From Pseudomonas prosekii (lineage in GTDB: Bacteria > Pseudomonadota > Gammaproteobacteria > Pseudomonadales > Pseudomonadaceae): 64,000 nucleotides of DNA. This document shows positions 55,638 through 64,000 of this stretch, piece after piece. The translations under genes and the position numbers were made by a program. The notes below the pieces were generated by a model that worked only from the letters and a program-made list of their open reading frames with translations, was not told where the DNA came from and did no database searches. The first letter of the stretch is position 1. Each line of letters opens with the position of its first letter. The DNA lies in NCBI RefSeq assembly GCF_900105155.1, contig NZ_LT629762.1, positions 3,656,501 to 3,720,500 of the forward strand. The letters are read 5' to 3'.

Positions 55638-58154
55638 ATGAATTCTCTGCCGATTGATGAAGTTTTACCCGCGCTGCGTGAAGCCTTGGCGACGCGCCAT
55701 GAAGCGGTGCTCGAAGCGCCGCCCGGTGCCGGTAAAACCACGCGCGTGCCGTTGGCCTTGTTGCATGAGCCGTGGCTGGCCGGGCAGACCATTCTGATGC
55801 TTGAACCACGGCGGCTGGCGGCGCGGGCGGCGGCGGAGCGTTTGGCCAGTGAGCTCGGCGAAACCGTCGGCGAAACCGTCGGTTATCGCATTCGACTGGA
55901 CAGCAAAGTCGGGCCGAACACGCGTATCGAAGTGGTCACCGAAGGCATTCTCACCCGGCGTTTGCAGGATGATCCGGCGCTGGATGGCGTCGGTTTGCTG
56001 ATCTTCGATGAATTTCACGAACGCAGCCTCGACGCCGATCTGGCGCTGGCCCTGAGCCTGAATGGCCGCGAACTGTTTCGTGACGACCAGCCGCTGAAGA
56101 TCCTGCTGATGTCGGCGACGCTGGAAGGCGAGCGCCTCGCCGGGTTGCTCGACGACGCGCCGATCCTGCGCAGCGAAGGCCGCATGTACCCGGTGGCGAT
56201 GCGCTGGGGCCGACCGTTTCAACCCGGGGAATTCATCGAGCCACGTTTGGTCCAGACCATCCTCGAAGCCCTGAACGACGAAAGCGGCAGCGTCCTGGTG
56301 TTCCTGCCGGGGCAAGCGGAGATTCGTCGGGTGCATCAGCAATTGGCCGACGCGCTGGGCGCGAGCTCGCCGGTTTTGCTTTGTCCGTTGCACGGTGAAC
56401 TGGACCTCGCTGCGCAACGTGCGGCGATTGATCCGGCGCCCGCCGGCCAACGCAAAGTGGTGCTGGCGACCAACATCGCCGAGACCAGCCTGACTATCGA
56501 TGGCGTGCGCGTGGTGATCGATGCCGGATTGGCGCGGGTCCCGCGTTTCGATCCGGGCAGCGGCATGACCCGTCTCGACACGCAGCGCATCTCCCGCGCC
56601 AGCGCCACGCAACGTGCCGGCCGGGCCGGGCGCCTGGAGCCGGGCGTGTGTTATCGCTTGTGGTCGCAAGACCAGCACGAACAATTGGCTGCCTACGCGA
56701 GCGCGGAAATACTCTCGGCGGACCTCGCCGGTCTGGCGTTGCAGCTCGGGCGTTGGGGCGTGGCGCCGGGGCAATTGGTCTGGCTCGATATTCCGCCCGC
56801 CGCCGCTTATGCCCAGGCGCAGGATTTGCTTGAGCGCCTCGGCGCACTCGACGGCGAAGCGTTGACCGCTCATGGCCAGGCAATGGCGCAGTTGCCGGCG
56901 CATCCACGCATCGCGCACTTACTGTTGCGCGGGCAAGCGCTGGGGCTGGCGGAGATGGCGTGCGACGTCGCGGCGCTGCTCGGTGAACGCGATATCTTGC
57001 GCGGTGCGGGCGCCGATCTGCACAGTCGGCTGGTGTTGTTGTCCGGCGAAGAACGCGCCGCGCGCGGTGCTCAGGGCGGTGTGCAACGGGCTCGGCAATT
57101 GGCGCGGCAATATCGCGGTTATCTGCGCGGCAAAGCTTCGGCGCCGGTCAGCGATCCCGATCATCCACGCTGGCTCGGTGCCTTGCTGGCGCTGGCGTAC
57201 CCGGACCGGGTCGCGCAACAACGCCGCGCCGGGGGGGCGGAATATCGCCTGGCCAACGGGCGCGCGGCGTTGTTTGCCGAGGCCGACAGTTTGATGAAGC
57301 AAGCGTGGCTGGTGATCGCCGACCTCGGCAGCCGTCAGGGTCAGCGTGAAGAACGGATTTATCTGGCGGCGGATTTTGATCCGGCGCTGTTTGACTCGGT
57401 GCTGGCCGAGCAGGTGCGCTGCGTCGATCAGCTGGATTGGGACGAGCGCGAAGGCGTGTTGCGCGCCGAGCGCCAGCGCAAGGTCGGCGAACTGATCCTC
57501 AGCCGCGAGCCGCTGACCGGGCTCGACGAAACGGCGCGCAGTCAGGCGTTGGTCAATCTGGTGCGGCGCAAGGGGCTGGAGCTGTTGCCGTGGACCCCGG
57601 AACTGCGTCAGTGGCAGGCGCGCGTCGCTTTGTTGCGCCAGTTGGACCTCGGCGGCAAGGGTGAAAGTGAATGGCCGGATGTCAGTGATGCGGCGTTGCT
57701 GAACAACCTCGAACATTGGCTGATGCCGTACTTGGGCAAAGTCTCGAGGCTCAGCCACTTCGCCAATCTGGACCTGTCAAGCATCGTCCATAACCTGCTG
57801 CCATGGCCGTTGCCGCAACGGCTTGATGAGCTGGCGCCGCACCATTTGAGCGTGCCGTCCGGTTCATCGATTCGGCTGGATTACAGTGAGCAACCGCCGA
57901 TTCTCGCGGTGCGTTTGCAGGAACTGTTCGGCCTCGCCGAAACCCCGCGCATTGCCGGTGGCCGGCAAGTGGTCAAGCTGCACTTGTTGTCGCCGGCGCG
58001 GCGCCCGGTGCAGGTGACGCAGGATCTGGCGAACTTCTGGCGCAGCACGTATGCCGAAGTGAAGAAGGATTTGAAGGGGCGTTATCCCAAGCATTACTGG
58101 CCGGATGACCCATTGGTGGCCGAGGCGACGGCGCGGATCAAACCGCGCAAATAG
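55638..58154 (+). CDS. hrpB: ATP-dependent helicase HrpB
   Basis: DEAH/RHA-family helicase of 838 residues. Walker A EAPPGAGKTTRVPLALL at about 27-43; motif II LIFDEFHERS; motif III LLMSATLEG; motif VI QRAGRAGRLEPG; then the HrpB C-terminal domain (PRIAGGRQVVKLHLLSPARRPVQVTQDLANFW). A role in mRNA processing has been described for HrpA but not firmly for HrpB. ATG 55638 follows GGAG. The preceding MITE-like arm ends 10 bp upstream. Confidence 0.94.
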   Translation: MNSLPIDEVLPALREALATRHEAVLEAPPGAGKTTRVPLALLHEPWLAGQTILMLEPRRLAARAAAERLASELGETVGETVGYRIRLDSKVGPNTRIEVVTEGILTRRLQDDPALDGVGLLIFDEFHERSLDADLALALSLNGRELFRDDQPLKILLMSATLEGERLAGLLDDAPILRSEGRMYPVAMRWGRPFQPGEFIEPRLVQTILEALNDESGSVLVFLPGQAEIRRVHQQLADALGASSPVLLCPLHGELDLAAQRAAIDPAPAGQRKVVLATNIAETSLTIDGVRVVIDAGLARVPRFDPGSGMTRLDTQRISRASATQRAGRAGRLEPGVCYRLWSQDQHEQLAAYASAEILSADLAGLALQLGRWGVAPGQLVWLDIPPAAAYAQAQDLLERLGALDGEALTAHGQAMAQLPAHPRIAHLLLRGQALGLAEMACDVAALLGERDILRGAGADLHSRLVLLSGEERAARGAQGGVQRARQLARQYRGYLRGKASAPVSDPDHPRWLGALLALAYPDRVAQQRRAGGAEYRLANGRAALFAEADSLMKQAWLVIADLGSRQGQREERIYLAADFDPALFDSVLAEQVRCVDQLDWDEREGVLRAERQRKVGELILSREPLTGLDETARSQALVNLVRRKGLELLPWTPELRQWQARVALLRQLDLGGKGESEWPDVSDAALLNNLEHWLMPYLGKVSRLSHFANLDLSSIVHNLLPWPLPQRLDELAPHHLSVPSGSSIRLDYSEQPPILAVRLQELFGLAETPRIAGGRQVVKLHLLSPARRPVQVTQDLANFWRSTYAEVKKDLKGRYPKHYWPDDPLVAEATARIKPRK

Positions 58155-58178
58155 TCAGTTGGATCGGCGCTGCGGCAT

Positions 58179-58204
58179 TCGCGAGCAGGCTCACTCCCAC
58201 AGAG
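58179..58204. repeat. single REP arm, family A
   Basis: TTCGCGAGCAGGCTCACTCC followed by CACAG: one family A arm with changes and no partner arm nearby. It lies in the gap between hrpB and the converging gene. Confidence 0.6.
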
Positions 58205-58233
58205 ATGGCCTGCTCTTGAAGCTTTGATTCGGA

Positions 58234-59313
58234 CTACGGGGCCGCCGGCAACAGAAACCGCGCAATCACTGGCAGGTGATCGGAGATGCGCAACGTGTCG
58301 TCCTGTCTCACCGTCGCTTCAACGCGTTTGATCCTCGGGCTGTAAAACAGATAATCCACCGTGCGATCCGGGCCATTGAGGCCGGGATCGTTCGGGTAAT
58401 GGGTCAGCCATTGCGCGCGATTAACCCCGCTCGCCTCGCTGTTGCTGGGGATCATCGGGTATTTGTCCCACAACACATGCAATGCGCTGTCGGCAGAGAA
58501 GGGCGTGCGTTGCTCGGCGGGTAAACGTCGGTATTGGCCCAGCGGCAGCAGATTGAAATCGCCGCCAATCAACCACGGCGTGCCCCGGCCTTCATAGCGG
58601 TCGAGGACTTTGCCCACGGCGGTCACTTGCGCTTGCAGGGTGTCGTCCGGTTGAACAACGCGTTCCAGGTGAGTGTTGAGCACTGCGATCTGCCCGCCAT
58701 CGCTCAGCGGCAGATAAGTCGCCAGCAAGGCGTTTTTCGGTTTGAACTGGCGGCTGATGAAGTTGGCTGGCGCCACCGGTAATTGCACGCGTTCGGCATG
58801 GCCGATCTGGTAGCGGCTCAACGTCGCCAATTGCCGGCCGACGCTGCCGAAGATGTGCGGCTCGGGGACAAAGTCGGCTTTCCAGTCGAAGGTGTGAGCG
58901 CTGCACGGGAACAGGTCGGAGACGCGTTCCTGGAGCAGTTTGAACTGGTTCTGATAGTCGCTGGCCTTGGCGCCGTCATCGAGTTCCTGCAACAGGACGA
59001 TGTCGGGCTCTTCGTCGCGAATCACCCGCGCCACTTCATCCAGGCTGAATGCCATGTCTTCCTGGGTCGGGCTCTCGTCGTCGCCCTGTGCCAGGTCATT
59101 CCAGAACACATAGCGTTTGCCCGCCAGGTACTGGACGTTCCAGGTCATCACCTTCAGCGCCTGGCCGGGCACCAGCGTCGGCGCCTTCGCGGTGCAACTG
59201 ACCGGCAACACTTCCTTGGCTTCGGGGCGCCAGGTCACGCTGTAAATCAATATTGCGCCGAGGCCGACAATCAGCAACAGGCTCAGCAGGGTGTAGCGCA
59301 GGAGACGGGTCAT
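58234..59313 (-). CDS. endonuclease/exonuclease/phosphatase-family protein, membrane-anchored
   Basis: 359 residues. N-terminal membrane anchor or signal (RYTLLSLLLIVGLGAILIYSV). The EEP fold follows from about 52: MTWNVQYLAGKRY, VLLQELDDG (catalytic Glu), VLNTHLERV, LIGGDFNLLP, and RISDHLPVIARF with the catalytic His. This active site hydrolyses phosphodiesters or phosphomonoesters in nucleic acids, lipids or inositides. The extracytoplasmic location argues for a periplasmic substrate; none is assigned. Confidence 0.85.
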   Translation of the reverse strand: MTRLLRYTLLSLLLIVGLGAILIYSVTWRPEAKEVLPVSCTAKAPTLVPGQALKVMTWNVQYLAGKRYVFWNDLAQGDDESPTQEDMAFSLDEVARVIRDEEPDIVLLQELDDGAKASDYQNQFKLLQERVSDLFPCSAHTFDWKADFVPEPHIFGSVGRQLATLSRYQIGHAERVQLPVAPANFISRQFKPKNALLATYLPLSDGGQIAVLNTHLERVVQPDDTLQAQVTAVGKVLDRYEGRGTPWLIGGDFNLLPLGQYRRLPAEQRTPFSADSALHVLWDKYPMIPSNSEASGVNRAQWLTHYPNDPGLNGPDRTVDYLFYSPRIKRVEATVRQDDTLRISDHLPVIARFLLPAAP

Positions 59314-59387
59314 TGGCTCGGCTTATAGCGTTACAAAGAGGCCCCGAGCATACCCGAGAGCGCTGCCTGCGCCCAACGGTAGAGCGG

Positions 59388-60062
59388 TCAGACTATTCGG
59401 TCATTTTTGTCAGGCGCTTCGCCGACCAGCATGAACATACGGAAAAGGACCACGCTGGTGAACAGTTGCAGGAAGCTGTGGGCGCTGTCGATCAGCCAGC
59501 TGAGCACGGGGTTCTGTGGTTGTGGATAGAACTCGAGACTCAGACCCTTGAGCAGCCACAACGGCGCCATCACCGCCAGAATGCACACCAGAATCCGCAG
59601 GAAATGGCCGCGCGTCAGACGCAGGCTTTCCTTCATTGCCGCCAGTGGCGCCATGCCGCGCAGCACCAGCAAATACTCGGCGAACGCCAGTGTCACCATC
59701 AGCCAGATACCCGGCAGGAAATACAGTGACAGGCCCAGCAAAATCAGCAATGTGTTGAGCGCGGTCAGCAGCGCAAAGCGTGGCCACAGGGTGGTGGACA
59801 TCGCCAGCAGGTCGCGGGTGCGCGGCGATTCGCCACGGCTGCGCGCGTCGAGAAACAGAATCAGCGCGGCGGTGTACAGCGGATACACCAGCAAACCGAC
59901 CAGCACGCTGTAACCGGGGAAACCTTCCGGGCTGGTGGCGTTGTCGACGATTTGTTGCAGGAACGCCTCGAACATCACCAGCGGCAAGCACAGTTGCACG
60001 ATCTGGCCCAGATTGCGCTTGAAGAAATACAGGGAGTCACGCAGCACTTCGAACGGATTCAT
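59388..60062 (-). CDS. YciC-family inner-membrane protein
   Basis: 224 residues with about six membrane helices. Start MNPFEVLRDSLYFFKRNLGQ. Typical YciC segment: LDARSRGESPRTRDLLAMSTTLWPRFALLTALN. In E. coli and pseudomonads YciC-type proteins are implicated in envelope lipid homeostasis. A long in-frame N-terminal extension to 60257 was rejected because it lies in the promoter region of the divergent gene. Confidence 0.85.
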   Translation of the reverse strand: MNPFEVLRDSLYFFKRNLGQIVQLCLPLVMFEAFLQQIVDNATSPEGFPGYSVLVGLLVYPLYTAALILFLDARSRGESPRTRDLLAMSTTLWPRFALLTALNTLLILLGLSLYFLPGIWLMVTLAFAEYLLVLRGMAPLAAMKESLRLTRGHFLRILVCILAVMAPLWLLKGLSLEFYPQPQNPVLSWLIDSAHSFLQLFTSVVLFRMFMLVGEAPDKNDRIV

Positions 60063-60239
60063 CAGTTGGTATCGCAGGTTAAAAGCAGTGCCACACTTTA
60101 ACCGATGATGCGCTGGGGGGCGCAAAGGTAAACGTTCGGTAAAGGCCGTTGAAACATCTTGTATCAGCCCCATAACTGTCAGGCACCTTATCCACGGTGG
60201 ATGAGGGGGACGATATTCCCGGCAATCTATGAGGTCGCC

Positions 60240-61004
60240 ATGAACAGCGAAGAACAAACCCTGATCGATGGACTGTTTTCACGGCTGCAACAGGCCGAAA
60301 CGGATGCAGCCCCGCGCGACGCCCAGGCCGAGGCGCGGATCAAGGAACACCTGACGCGGCAGCCCGCTGCGGGCTATTTCATGACCCAGGCGATTCTGGT
60401 TCAAGAGGCGGCGCTCAAAAGTCTCGATCAGCAGAACAAGCAACAGGCGCAACAGATCCAGCAGTTGCAGGCCGAACTGCAACACGCCAAGTCGCAGGCC
60501 CCGGCGGCGTCGGGTGGTGGATTTTTGTCGAGCATCTTCGGCGGTGGCTCGCGCGATTCGCAGCCTGCGCCAAATCCGAATCCGAATCCGAGCGCAGCAC
60601 CGGCCAGCGGCGGCTGGCGCGAACCGGCCCGGCCGTCCTTCAATTCGCCAGCGCCGCAGCAGAGCGTCCCACCGCAGCAGGGCTACGCCGCCCAACCACA
60701 GGCGTCCAGTTTCCTCGGTGGCGCACTGAAAACCGCTGCCGGCGTGGCCGGTGGGGTGATGCTGGCGGAAGGCATCAGCAGCCTGTTCCACGGCGGCCAT
60801 CAACCGCAGGAAATCGTCGAAATCATTCGCGAAGAACCGGCGCACGCCAATGATCAAAACGCCACTGATCAAAACGGCAATGACTGGAGCAACGACCAGC
60901 AGATGGCCGGCAACGACACCAGCGATCAGGGCAATTTCAGCGACGCCGACTTCAGCGATGACAGCTCGTCATTCTTCGGCGGCGACGACGATTCGTTCAT
61001 CTGA
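60240..61004 (+). CDS. DUF2076 protein (periplasmic ligand-binding sensor-like)
   Basis: 254 residues beginning MNSEEQTLIDGLFSRLQQAE. Residues 1-95 are helical and include a coiled coil (ALKSLDQQNKQQAQQIQQLQ). A GGGFLSSIFGGGSRD segment and a Pro/Asn linker (PAPNPNPNPSAAPAS) follow, then FLGGALKTAAGVAGGVMLAEGI as a glycine-rich hydrophobic helix. The tail is strongly acidic (SDADFSDDSSSFFGGDDDSF). No classical signal peptide is visible, so the periplasmic label carried by the family is not supported here. Function is unknown. Confidence 0.8.
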   Translation: MNSEEQTLIDGLFSRLQQAETDAAPRDAQAEARIKEHLTRQPAAGYFMTQAILVQEAALKSLDQQNKQQAQQIQQLQAELQHAKSQAPAASGGGFLSSIFGGGSRDSQPAPNPNPNPSAAPASGGWREPARPSFNSPAPQQSVPPQQGYAAQPQASSFLGGALKTAAGVAGGVMLAEGISSLFHGGHQPQEIVEIIREEPAHANDQNATDQNGNDWSNDQQMAGNDTSDQGNFSDADFSDDSSSFFGGDDDSFI

Positions 61005-61165
61005 CCCACCACTCGTCCGGGGCGCGGCCGCGCTCCGGGCTGATTATTCGCGGAACAATCCTTCAGGCTGGCATACTGGGCGACTTTTCGGGCCAGGTGC
61101 CTGATCCAAGCCTGCGCACGTTTGCGTCAAGAGCTCAGGCGCTTGCGTGCCAATAGGAAGCAGCG

Positions 61166-61645
61166 ATGAAAAAAATCGCAGTGTTTGCCGACGTTCAAAA
61201 CCTCTATTACACCGTGCGTCAGGCCTATGGTTGCCACTTCAACTATGCGGCGCTGTGGGCTGATATCAGCAAACAGGGCGAAATCGTCGAGGCTTATGCC
61301 TACGCGATCGATCGCGGCGACAGCAAGCAGCAGCAGTTCCAGCAGATCCTGCGCAATCTGGGTTTCGTGGTGAAACTCAAACCCTACATCCAGCGCAGCG
61401 ATGGCTCGGCCAAGGGCGATTGGGATGTCGGCATTACGCTCGATATCATGGACGCCGCCGACCACGTCGACGAAGTGGTGCTGGCCTCCGGCGACGGTGA
61501 TTTCGACATGTTGCTGGAGCGCATCATCAGCAAACATGGCGTGCAAGCCGTGGCGTATGGCGTGCCGGGGCTGACCGCGAATTCGCTGATCCGCGCCGCC
61601 AGCCGCTACGTGCCGATCGAAGGCGCGCTGCTGCTCAAGAATTGA
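61166..61645 (+). CDS. NYN-domain protein (LabA/DUF88 type putative RNase)
   Basis: 159 residues, a single PIN-like NYN domain: VFADVQNLYYTVRQAYG, KGDWDVGITLDIMDAADHVD and VLASGDGDFDMLLERIISKH supply the four acidic metal ligands of this nuclease family. No RNA-binding domain is fused. It is followed after 22 bp by a DEDDh exonuclease gene, probably one transcript. Start ATG 61166 after AGGAAG. Confidence 0.85.
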   Translation: MKKIAVFADVQNLYYTVRQAYGCHFNYAALWADISKQGEIVEAYAYAIDRGDSKQQQFQQILRNLGFVVKLKPYIQRSDGSAKGDWDVGITLDIMDAADHVDEVVLASGDGDFDMLLERIISKHGVQAVAYGVPGLTANSLIRAASRYVPIEGALLLKN

Positions 61646-61667
61646 TTTTTACGGAGTTGAAACAGGT

Positions 61668-62279
61668 TTGGAACGCATAGCAGTCATCGACTTTGAAACC
61701 ACCGGGATCTCCCCGAGCAGCAGCTGCCGGGCCACGGAAATCGCCGTGGTGATCCTCGAACAGGGGCGCATCGTCGAGCGTTACCAAAGCCTGATGAACG
61801 CTGGCGTGCGCGTGCCCGCCTTCATCGAACAACTCACCGGCATCAGCAACGCCATGCTGCGCACCGCGCCCTCGGCCGAGCAGGTGATGAACGAGGTCAA
61901 CGAGTTTGTCGGCATCACGCCGTTGCTGGCGCACAACGCCGCGTTCGACCAGAAATTCTGGGATTTCGAGCTGGGGCGGATCAAACGCACGCGGTTGCAG
62001 AACTTTGCCTGCTCGCTGTTATTGGCCCGACGCCTGATGCCGGCGGCGCCGAATCACAAGCTCGGAACGCTGACCACCTTCGCCAGTCTGCCGCACACCG
62101 GCAAGGCTCACCGGGCGATGGCGGATGCGGAAATGGCCGCTAACCTGACCGCGCACCTTGCCGCCGAACTGCGCCAGACCCATGGCTTGCGCGAGTTGTC
62201 GCATGATCTGCTGGTCAGCCTGCAGAAAGTCCCGGCGGCGAAGATCAACGAACACCTCAAGCGCCATCGCGGCTTCTAG
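61668..62279 (+). CDS. DEDDh 3'-5' exonuclease (DnaQ/RNase T-like)
   Basis: 203 residues. Exonuclease motifs: IAVIDFETTGIS (Asp, Glu), LLAHNAAFDQKFWD (Asp) and KAHRAMADAEMAANL (His, Asp). Start is TTG at 61668, with GGAG about 13 bp upstream; no ATG precedes the conserved motif. The C-terminus (SLQKVPAAKINEHLKRHRGF) is basic. Probable partner of the NYN gene in RNA or DNA trimming; substrate is not assigned. Confidence 0.85.
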   Translation: MERIAVIDFETTGISPSSSCRATEIAVVILEQGRIVERYQSLMNAGVRVPAFIEQLTGISNAMLRTAPSAEQVMNEVNEFVGITPLLAHNAAFDQKFWDFELGRIKRTRLQNFACSLLLARRLMPAAPNHKLGTLTTFASLPHTGKAHRAMADAEMAANLTAHLAAELRQTHGLRELSHDLLVSLQKVPAAKINEHLKRHRGF

Positions 62280-62303
62280 CGGGTGATGGTGCCTGGGCGG
62301 GCC

Positions 62304-62372
62304 CCTTCGCGGGCAAGCCTCGCTCCTGCCGGGCGATGAGTTCCGCGTAGGAGCGAGGCTTGCCCGCGAAGG
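62304..62372. repeat. REP palindrome pair, family C copy 2
   Basis: Arms 62304-62327 and 62349-62372 are exact 24-bp inverse copies (CCTTCGCGGGCAAGCCTCGC), spacer 21 bp. Convergent gap between the exonuclease and Lrp-family genes. Confidence 0.9.
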
Positions 62373-62386
62373 CGTCACCCGCCTCA

Positions 62387-62833
62387 CTACCTCCCTTCCA
62401 ACTGCCCCAGCGGCACGCGCTTTTCTATCGCGCTCGACAGCACAATCGAGGTTTTGCTGAAGCCGAACTTGGCGATCCGGTTGATCAACTCTTCCAGTTC
62501 CGGCATCGATCCCACCGCCGCTTGCATAATCACGCACGGATCGCCCGTCACCCGATGGCATTCGGTCAGTTGCGGGATTTTGATCAGGTCGTCGTAGGTT
62601 TTCTGCTGGCCGTGCTGGTTCAGGCGCAGCTCGATCACGCACTGGATCGGCAGGCCGATCTTCGACATATCGACTTTCGCCTGATAACCGGTGATCACCC
62701 CGCACGCCTCAAGCTTGGCCACGCGCTCGGCCACGGCTGGCGCGGACAGGTTCACTTTGCGCGCCAGATCGGCGTAGGACGCGCGACCGTTTTCCAACAG
62801 GGCGCTGAGCAGCATGCGGTCGTACTTGTCCAT
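62387..62833 (-). CDS. Lrp/AsnC-family regulator next to an exporter
   Basis: 148 residues: MDKYDRMLLSALLENGRASYADLARKVNLSAPAVAERVAKLEACGVI (helix-turn-helix) and a RAM domain (CVIMQAAVGSMPELEELINRI). It is divergent from the EamA gene with 162 bp between the starts, a usual arrangement for Lrp-type control of amino-acid exporters. Ligand unknown. Confidence 0.88.
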   Translation of the reverse strand: MDKYDRMLLSALLENGRASYADLARKVNLSAPAVAERVAKLEACGVITGYQAKVDMSKIGLPIQCVIELRLNQHGQQKTYDDLIKIPQLTECHRVTGDPCVIMQAAVGSMPELEELINRIAKFGFSKTSIVLSSAIEKRVPLGQLEGR

Positions 62834-62995
62834 GAACAATTCCTGAAAATGACCCGACTTTCGAATGCACGGTTTATAGCGCTGATCTCCGTGTTTTGAA
62901 AAGTGTACTGCTGCGATAAACAGGTTTTGTAACTTATTTTTAGCCGCTGGCCTTTCTAAACTATTGGCTCAATTTGACCTGTCTTCGAGCTGCCC

Positions 62996-63922
62996 ATGCC
63001 TGGATTACGTCGTTTTCCCTTGCCGTTGATTGCTGCCTTCTTTGCGTTGTACGTGATTTGGGGTTCGACCTATCTGGTGATCCGCATCGGCGTCGAATAT
63101 TGGCCGCCGCTGTTGCTGGCCGGGATTCGTTTTGTCATCGCTGGCACGTTGATGTATGCCTTCCTGCGCTGGCGCGGGGCGCCGGCACCGACGTGGGCGC
63201 AGTGGAAAGCGGCGGGCATCATCGGCATTTTGCTGCTGACCTGCGGCAACGGCGCGGTCAGTGTCGCCGAACACACCGGCGTGGCTTCCGGCGTTGCCGC
63301 CCTGGCGGTGGCAACGGTGCCGTTGTTCACCTTGCTGTTCGGCTATTTCTGGGGCGCGCGCAATACGCGGCTCGAATGGGCGGGTATTGTCCTGGGGCTG
63401 ATCGGCATCGGCATGCTCAATCTTGGGACCAATCTGCAATCGAGCCCGCTGGGCGCGGCGTTGTTGATATTCGCCGCAGCGGCGTGGGCGTTCGGCTCGG
63501 TGTGGAGCAAACACCTGCCGCTGCCCCAGGGCGCGATGGCCAGTGCCGTGGAAATGCTCGTCGGCGGCGTCGCGCTGCTGATCGGCAGCGCGGTGAGCGG
63601 CGAGCACCTGCAAGCGATGCCGCCGCTGGAAGGCTGGGCGGCGTTGGCCTATCTGACATTTTTCGGCTCGATCATCGCGTTCAACGCTTACATGTACCTG
63701 CTGAAAAACGTGCGTCCGGCAGCGGCCACCAGTTATGCCTACGTCAACCCGGCGGTGGCGGTGATGCTCGGCATCGTGTTTGTCGGCGAAACCATTGGTA
63801 TTGAAGAAGCGCTGGCGATGCTGGTGATCATCAGCGCGGTGGTGTTGATCGGCTTGCCGCAGTGGCGTCGGGCGCCGATTCGACCTGCGACGGTGGCGCC
63901 GACAGAATCGCGGGTGAATTAG
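62996..63922 (+). CDS. EamA/DMT-family exporter
   Basis: 308 residues, ten predicted membrane helices in two EamA repeats (FALYVIWGSTYLVIRIGVEYWPP; WAALAYLTFFGSIIAFNAYMYLL). VNPAVAVMLGIVFVGETIG is typical. Members export amino acids, purines or similar metabolites. The divergent Lrp-type gene suggests an amino acid. Start MPGLRRFPLPLIAAFFALYV at 62996. Confidence 0.87.
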   Translation: MPGLRRFPLPLIAAFFALYVIWGSTYLVIRIGVEYWPPLLLAGIRFVIAGTLMYAFLRWRGAPAPTWAQWKAAGIIGILLLTCGNGAVSVAEHTGVASGVAALAVATVPLFTLLFGYFWGARNTRLEWAGIVLGLIGIGMLNLGTNLQSSPLGAALLIFAAAAWAFGSVWSKHLPLPQGAMASAVEMLVGGVALLIGSAVSGEHLQAMPPLEGWAALAYLTFFGSIIAFNAYMYLLKNVRPAAATSYAYVNPAVAVMLGIVFVGETIGIEEALAMLVIISAVVLIGLPQWRRAPIRPATVAPTESRVN

Positions 63923-63987
63923 GGTAAACTGCGCGCCATTGCACACTCGTTTTGCACAACCGCTCCGCATTTTTCTACGGTAATCCC

Positions 63988-64000
63988 ATGACTTTCGCCT
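63988..64000 (+). CDS. start of a gene cut by the right edge
   Basis: ATGACTTTCGCCT, preceded by TACGG. Only MTFA can be read. In related genomes a DEAD-box helicase (RhlE-like, MxFASLGL...) follows, so this may be it, but four codons cannot show that. Confidence 0.35.

Overview
The window is chromosomal DNA of a fluorescent Pseudomonas, most likely P. fluorescens group. The GC content and codon use, the many 'GTGGGAGCGAGCTTGCTC'-type REP palindromes, and a gene order that follows the P. aeruginosa PAO1 block from about PA4022 down to about PA3950 all point this way (the synteny is from memory and was not searched). Coding density is high. No rRNA, tRNA, CRISPR, prophage or transposase gene was seen. 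Almost every long open frame opposite or out of frame with the genes listed here is a high-GC shadow.

Layout. 1-3644: an acetaldehyde dehydrogenase cut by the left edge, divergent from its probable sigma-54 activator EatR, with a readable -24/-12 promoter and two 18-bp operator-like sites between them. 3908-6190: mpl, ubiX and a small lipoprotein. 6308-9262 (minus): a PhaJ-type hydratase, a MORN-repeat/C13-peptidase lipoprotein and an atypical SDR. 9457-11133: cidA, cidB and a LON-N protein. 11340-12229: two AT-richer genes of unknown function boxed between two terminators. 12299-14474 (minus): a DedA-PAP2 fusion and a 3-methyladenine glycosylase. 14652-26174: proA, nadD, rsfS, rlmH, mrdA, rodA, mltB/sltB1, rlpA, dacA, ybeD, lipB, lipA. 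This block joins NAD synthesis, ribosome maturation, cell elongation (PBP2/RodA), peptidoglycan trimming and lipoate synthesis. 26349-28938: LD-carboxypeptidase, a second SltB-type transglycosylase and the ribosome-rescue gene arfA.

30926-39003 is an envelope and RNA block on the minus strand: leuS, lptE, holA, and phoH-ybeY-corC-lnt. miaB follows upstream, then a DUF1820 gene, a Sel1-repeat protein and thiD-thiE-hemL. On the plus strand come ladS (the Gac/Rsm input kinase), an aidB-like flavoprotein, amn and rluE. The right end carries DUF2788, two Lrp/AsnC regulators, a DUF6515 protein, a CDF metal transporter, a small lipoprotein, hrpB, an endonuclease/exonuclease/phosphatase-family protein, YciC, a DUF2076 protein, a NYN nuclease next to a DEDDh exonuclease, and an EamA exporter. 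The start codon of a further gene lies at the right edge.

Most of the window is conserved housekeeping sequence. The observations most worth a second look are: (i) the EatR operator pair with its sigma-54 promoter; (ii) a 12-bp hairpin inside the arfA reading frame, the hallmark of its non-stop mRNA autoregulation; (iii) a 167-bp MITE-like element with 25-bp terminal inverted repeats directly in front of hrpB, one arm of which has two alternative pairing partners; (iv) a five-copy 16-bp tandem repeat between rlpA and dacA; (v) four REP families, two of which share a core inside different outer arms; (vi) the two-gene unknown cassette; (vii) the MORN-C13 lipoprotein; and (viii) a terminator-ended non-coding stretch upstream of the DUF6515 gene.
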